Shown: positions 60,207 through 64,000 of the stretch, in pieces | Layout: each line of letters opens with the position of its first letter | How positions within the stretch are numbered: the stretch's first letter is position 1 | Source: Cohnella rhizoplanae | GTDB lineage: Bacteria; Bacillota; Bacilli; Paenibacillales; Paenibacillaceae | Assembly: GCF_948329515.1 (NCBI RefSeq) | Contig: NZ_CAOJCN010000001.1 | Span: forward strand, 492,776 to 556,775 | Direction: 5' to 3' | Length of the DNA stretch: 64,000 nt | Made by a program: the position numbers and the translations under genes | Notes under the pieces: model-generated | What the model was told of the DNA's origin: nothing | Database searches by the model: none | The model's input: the letters and a program-made list of their open reading frames with translations, nothing else

Positions 60207-61817
60207 ATGCATCTGACGGTAGAGCAAGCGCTCGCGGTATATCCTCTGTCGGAGGGCAAGCTGATCGCCGGCGGAGCCGGCAAGAGCCGCATCGTAAAGT
60301 CGGTCAATGTCATGGACGCGCCGGACATCGCGGATTGGATCAAGGAAGGCGAAATGCTGTTCACCACGGCTTACCTGATCAAGGACGACCCGGAGGAAGC
60401 GACGGCCTTCTTGCACAAGCTCCACCAGCGCGGCTCGTCGGGCCTCGGCATCAAGCTCGGGCGTTTCTGGACGTCCATTCCGGAGGCGCTCGCGGCCAAA
60501 GCCGACGAACTCGGGTTTCCTTTAATCGAACTGCCGTACCAATTCACCTTTTCCGACCAGATGAACGGTCTGTTCAACGCGGAAATGCGCCGCAGCACCG
60601 GCATTCTGCAGGATGTGCTCGACAAGCAGGTGCGGCTCATGCGCTTCGCGCTTCAGTCGGATCATGTCCGAGAGCTGTTCGACACGGTCGCGGAAGTCAT
60701 CGGGGAACCGATCGCCGTCATCGGATCCCGCGGGCAGATGGTGTTCAACGGCTCGGACACGGCGGATGCGGACCTGCTGGCCGACTGGCCCTGGAGCAAG
60801 CATAACAAGTGGATCAAGACCGAAGGATGGCAGGCGTTCCGGGTGCCGCTCATGAAGGCGGGGCGCTGCACGGGACATGTGCTGTTCTTTACGCCCCGCA
60901 TCTATCTGTCCGCCATCGAAGAGAGCCTATACAGTCAGGCCGCGGAGCTTCTGTCCTTCCATCTGAATTTTAACTACGAGGACTATCTGGAGTTATCCGT
61001 TCAACGCGACTTCGGACAGCTGGTCAAGCGCCATCTGCGCAACGGCATGTCGCATGAATCGCTGGAGGCATACGCGTCCAGATGGGAATTGAACGTATTC
61101 GAGGGCGCCTACCGCTGCGTTCTCACCGCTTGTCCACCGCAGGTTCGGGCGGATCAGCGGGCCGAACTGCTCGATGCGCTCAAAAACGAGTTTCTGAGCC
61201 ATGCCCGCATCCAGGCGCTGACCGGTACGCATGTCGTGATGGAAGAAGGCTTGCTATCGCTCTTCCCCGAACCCGATGCCGCCGGCGAGGACCGGTTGAC
61301 CGAGGCGTTGGCGAGCTGCCTGTCGGGACTGAAAGACGCGTGGAAGGGCGGCGCGAGAGCCGCGGTCAGCAGCCGCAAAAAGAAGGCGTCGCAGCTGGCC
61401 GAGGCCTTCCAGGAATGCGGAGAGGCGCACCGGCTGTCCGCGCAGTGGGAGCTTGGCGAGCCGGTCGTGCGCTTCGAGACGCTGGACCTCGCCTATATTT
61501 TCGAACAGGTGTCCCGTCAGCGCATGCAAACGTACTGCGATCGTCTGCTGTCCGGGCTCAAGGGCAAGGACCCGGATTATGTCCAGGAGATGATGCGGAC
61601 GCTGGAGACCTATCTGGACAACGACGGCCAGCTGAATGAAACGGCGAAGAAGCTGTACATTCACCGCAATACGGCGACGTACCGGATCGAAAAGCTGGGC
61701 GAGCTGCTCGACGTCGATTTCAAGCGCATCAACGACCTGCTGCGGCTTAAGCTGGTGTTCCAGTTCCGCAAAACGCTCGGCGGAGAAGCGCCGAAGGCGC
61801 CGGCCAAGGCGAAATAA
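60207..61817 (+). CDS. PucR-family transcriptional regulator
   Basis: The 536-residue protein has the N-terminal PucR sensor (MHLTVEQALAVYPLSEGKLIAGGAG, VNVMDAPDIADWIKEGEMLFTTAYLIKDD) and a C-terminal helix-turn-helix (RTLETYLDNDGQLNETAKKLYIHRNTATYRIEKLGELLDVDFK near residues 460-510). PucR controls purine catabolism in B. subtilis, and relatives respond to pathway intermediates such as allantoate. AAAGGAG precedes the ATG at 60207. It sits between two groups of amidohydrolase genes and has its own promoter, which makes it the likely regulator of the whole cluster. Confidence 0.92.
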   Translation: MHLTVEQALAVYPLSEGKLIAGGAGKSRIVKSVNVMDAPDIADWIKEGEMLFTTAYLIKDDPEEATAFLHKLHQRGSSGLGIKLGRFWTSIPEALAAKADELGFPLIELPYQFTFSDQMNGLFNAEMRRSTGILQDVLDKQVRLMRFALQSDHVRELFDTVAEVIGEPIAVIGSRGQMVFNGSDTADADLLADWPWSKHNKWIKTEGWQAFRVPLMKAGRCTGHVLFFTPRIYLSAIEESLYSQAAELLSFHLNFNYEDYLELSVQRDFGQLVKRHLRNGMSHESLEAYASRWELNVFEGAYRCVLTACPPQVRADQRAELLDALKNEFLSHARIQALTGTHVVMEEGLLSLFPEPDAAGEDRLTEALASCLSGLKDAWKGGARAAVSSRKKKASQLAEAFQECGEAHRLSAQWELGEPVVRFETLDLAYIFEQVSRQRMQTYCDRLLSGLKGKDPDYVQEMMRTLETYLDNDGQLNETAKKLYIHRNTATYRIEKLGELLDVDFKRINDLLRLKLVFQFRKTLGGEAPKAPAKAK

Positions 61818-61903
61818 CGGTATTTTCAAAAAAAAGTCTCTTCTATTATATAGGGTGGTTAACGACGAACCCGGGGCCGTAGGCCGGTGGAAGGAGCGAT
61901 AGG

Positions 61904-63250
61904 ATGGACGGGATGGAAGCGAGCTCGAAAATATGGATTCGCAATGCCGTAATCCTGACGATGAACGCGGATAGCGAGGTGATCGCCGGCGATGTGCTCA
62001 TTGAAGACGGACGAATCGCGCGGATCGGCGGCGATATCGCGGCGCCTGACGCCGAGGTCATCGAGGCTGACGGGAAGGTGCTCCTGCCGGGCTTCGTGCA
62101 GACGCACATTCATCTGTGCCAGACGCTCTTCCGCGGGAGGGCGGACGACCTGGCGCTGATCGATTGGCTGCGCAAGCGCATCTGGCCGCTCGAAGCCGCG
62201 CATAGCGAGGACTCGGTCTACTACTCGGCGCTGCTGGGCCTTGGCGAGCTGATCCGGAGCGGGACGACGACCATCCTCGACATGGAGACGGTGCATCACA
62301 CGGACGCGGCCTTTCTGGCGATCGAGGAGAGCGGGATGCGCGCCTTTTCCGGCAAAGTGATGATGGATCACGGTACGGAGGTGCCGCTCGCGCTGCAGGA
62401 GAACACGGAGCGGTCGCTGCGGGAAAGCGTGGACCTCCTGGAAAAATGGCATGGCGCGGCCCGCGGCCGTATCCAATACGCGTTCTGTCCGCGCTTCGTC
62501 GTCTCGTGCACGGAGGCGCTGCTCGTCGGCGTGCGCGACCTGTCCGCCCAGTACGGCGTGCGCGTACATACGCATGCTTCGGAAAATCGGGACGAGATCG
62601 CGCTGGTGGAGGCGGAGCGCGGCATGCGAAACGTCGCCTACCTGGATCGTATCGGCCTCGCCCGTCCGAACCTGATCCTCGCGCACAGCATCTGGCTGGA
62701 CGACGAGGAGAAGGCGATCATCAAGAAGCGGGGCGTGAAGGTGACGCACTGTCCGGGGTCGAATCTGAAGCTCGCCTCGGGCATCGCGGACATCCCCGCG
62801 CTGCTCGAGATGAATATTCCCGTCGGGATTGGCGCCGACGGCGCGCCTTGCAACAACAATCTCGATATGTTCCAGGAAATGCGGCTTACCGCCTTCATCC
62901 AGAAGGTGCGGCATGGTCCGACGGTCATGGACGCGCGCAAGGTGCTGCGGATGGCGACGATGGGCGGCGCAGAAGTGCTTGGACTCGAAAACGAGATCGG
63001 CAGCATCGAAGTCGGCAAGAAGGCGGATCTGCAGCTGCTCGATCTGGAGGACTTTCACGTTTATCCGTCCTACGATGCGGATCTTTTCTCGAGGGTCGTA
63101 TACGCGGCGACGCGCGGCGACGTAGACACGGTGCTGATCGACGGCCGGATCGTCATGGCGAACAAGCGGGTGCTCACGATCGATCGCGGACGCGTGTTGA
63201 AGGCGTCGGATCGTGCGCTACAAGCGCTGCTCGGGCGGATCGGCATTTAA
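61904..63250 (+). CDS. TrzA/SAH-deaminase-type amidohydrolase
   Basis: The 448-residue amidohydrolase has [55 protein letters not shown] and [18 protein letters not shown], the metal site and the substrate loop of the deaminase group that includes 5'-deoxyadenosine/SAH deaminases. It is the fourth amidohydrolase of the cluster and differs clearly from the other three. GAAGGAG lies eight bases before the ATG at 61904. It is followed by xdhC after 22 bases, so it belongs to the same transcript as the molybdenum-enzyme accessory gene. Confidence 0.85.
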   Translation: MDGMEASSKIWIRNAVILTMNADSEVIAGDVLIEDGRIARIGGDIAAPDAEVIEADGKVLLPGFVQTHIHLCQTLFRGRADDLALIDWLRKRIWPLEAAHSEDSVYYSALLGLGELIRSGTTTILDMETVHHTDAAFLAIEESGMRAFSGKVMMDHGTEVPLALQENTERSLRESVDLLEKWHGAARGRIQYAFCPRFVVSCTEALLVGVRDLSAQYGVRVHTHASENRDEIALVEAERGMRNVAYLDRIGLARPNLILAHSIWLDDEEKAIIKKRGVKVTHCPGSNLKLASGIADIPALLEMNIPVGIGADGAPCNNNLDMFQEMRLTAFIQKVRHGPTVMDARKVLRMATMGGAEVLGLENEIGSIEVGKKADLQLLDLEDFHVYPSYDADLFSRVVYAATRGDVDTVLIDGRIVMANKRVLTIDRGRVLKASDRALQALLGRIGI

Positions 63251-63272
63251 TTGAAGAGAGGGGGCGGCGCGC

Positions 63273-64000
63273 ATGGAGGCGAACGACATCTTGGACCGGT
63301 GGGAATCGGAAGCCGCTCCCGCCGTGCTCGCGACCGTCATCGGCATTGAGGGGCATGCCTACCGCAAGCCTGGCGCGATGATGCTGCTCTACGCGGACGG
63401 CAGACGGGCCGGGACGATCAGTCCGGGGTGTCTCGAGAGCGATCTGCAGGAACGGACGTCCGGACTGCTGACGGAGGGGCGATGCGAGATCGTCCGGTAC
63501 AACATGAAGCCGGACGAGGACGCGATGTGGGGCGAAGCCGTCGGCTGCGGCGGCGTCGTAGACGTGCTGCTCGAGCCGCTCGCCGAGGAGGCGGCGAATG
63601 CGCTTCGCGAGACTGCCGCGCGGCTCCGGGGCGGCATGGGCGTGTTGCTGAGGCGCTTCCGGCACGGCGCGGGCATCTCATACGCCGTCGAGACCGTCGA
63701 GTTTGATGCGGCCGCTCCCGGGCGTTCGTCCAGGCGGACGGACTCGAGCGCTTCGCTGCTTTTCGCGCAGATCCTGAGGCCGCGGCCGCGGCTGCTGCTG
63801 TTCGGCGCCGGCTATGATGCGGAGCCGGTCGCGCGTGTCGCCAGGGCGCTCGGATTCAAGGTGACGGTAGCCGATTGGCGGCCGCATCTGCTGTCGGGCG
63901 CCCGGTTCCCCGGCGCTGAGCTCGTGTGCGGCGAGCCGTCGGAAGCCGCTGTCGCGCTTGCCGCAGGACCTATGGATTATGCCCTCGTCATGGGACATCA
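63273..64000 (+). CDS. xdhC: XdhC/CoxI-family molybdenum hydroxylase accessory protein, cut by window edge
   Basis: The visible 242 residues start MEANDILDRWESEAAPAVLATVIGIEGHAYRKPGAMMLLYADG, with GTISPGCLESDLQ and GEAVGCGGVVDVLLEPL, the XdhC N-terminal domain. A Rossmann-like part follows (PRLLLFGAGYDAEPVARVARALGF). XdhC inserts the sulfurated molybdenum cofactor into xanthine dehydrogenase-type enzymes. Xanthine-dehydrogenase-like subunits probably follow outside the window. AGAGGGGG precedes the ATG at 63273. The frame is open to the last base. Confidence 0.9.
   Translation, partial: MEANDILDRWESEAAPAVLATVIGIEGHAYRKPGAMMLLYADGRRAGTISPGCLESDLQERTSGLLTEGRCEIVRYNMKPDEDAMWGEAVGCGGVVDVLLEPLAEEAANALRETAARLRGGMGVLLRRFRHGAGISYAVETVEFDAAAPGRSSRRTDSSASLLFAQILRPRPRLLLFGAGYDAEPVARVARALGFKVTVADWRPHLLSGARFPGAELVCGEPSEAAVALAAGPMDYALVMGH

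Overview
The window looks like the chromosome of a GC-rich, endospore-forming Gram-positive of the Paenibacillaceae (Cohnella or Paenibacillus type). The evidence is the gene order rsmD-coaD-ylbJ-tmcAL-yceD-rpmF-fapR-plsX-fabH-fabD-fabG-acpP-fabF-rnc-smc-ftsY, which is the arrangement known from Bacillota of this kind, together with the sporulation membrane protein YlbJ, strong GGAGG ribosome binding sites, many GTG/TTG starts, and intrinsic terminators with T-runs. No tRNA, rRNA, insertion sequence, prophage or CRISPR array was seen.

Layout. 1-3417 (mostly minus strand): an ECF sigma factor, its membrane anti-sigma factor and the first codons of an ABC ATPase, then a YeeE/YedE transporter with a TusA-like sulfur carrier. 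3612-6095: a secreted agarase-like glycoside hydrolase. 6148-7664: a TetR regulator and a short-chain dehydrogenase sharing the same operator. 7713-11772: a TPP riboswitch followed by a thiamine-precursor ABC transporter operon (substrate-binding protein, thiamine-binding small protein, permease, ATPase) ending with a TatD-like hydrolase. 11846-14244: small proteins, two of them (35 and 32 codons) recognised from ribosome binding sites and terminators, and a manganese catalase behind a sigma-E-like promoter. 14607-31898: the conserved core block for 16S rRNA methylation, CoA synthesis, tRNA modification, ribosomal protein L32, fatty acid synthesis, RNase III, SMC and FtsY.

31985-42752: a MarR-controlled MFS efflux pump, a secreted CYTH-like protein, a Fur-box-controlled siderophore-binding lipoprotein followed by an AraC regulator fused to a siderophore-binding domain (Btr type), a ceramidase-fold protein diverging from a cupin, and an AraC regulator with a gamma-glutamyltransferase. 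42768-49536: a likely catabolite-repressed carbohydrate locus with an ABC solute-binding lipoprotein without permeases, a secreted beta-helix protein carrying a duplicated C-terminal module, a second ceramidase-fold protein and a TIM-barrel glycosidase-like protein of different base composition.

49810-64000: a dense plus-strand catabolic cluster, the most unusual part of the window. It encodes an 8-oxoguanine-deaminase-like amidohydrolase, an Ntn-hydrolase, a short-chain dehydrogenase, a TrzA/MtaD-type amidohydrolase, a Rieske oxygenase, an alpha/beta hydrolase resembling N-formylmaleamate deformylase, a triple-RidA protein, a single-cysteine member of the maleate isomerase/arylmalonate decarboxylase family, a cytosine-deaminase-like amidohydrolase, a PucR regulator, another amidohydrolase and the start of xdhC. 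Four amidohydrolases plus Rieske, RidA, maleate-isomerase-type and XdhC functions under a PucR regulator suggest a pathway that oxidises, deaminates, opens and funnels an N-heterocycle (purine-, pyrimidine- or pyridine-like) into central metabolism. The substrate is not evident from sequence.
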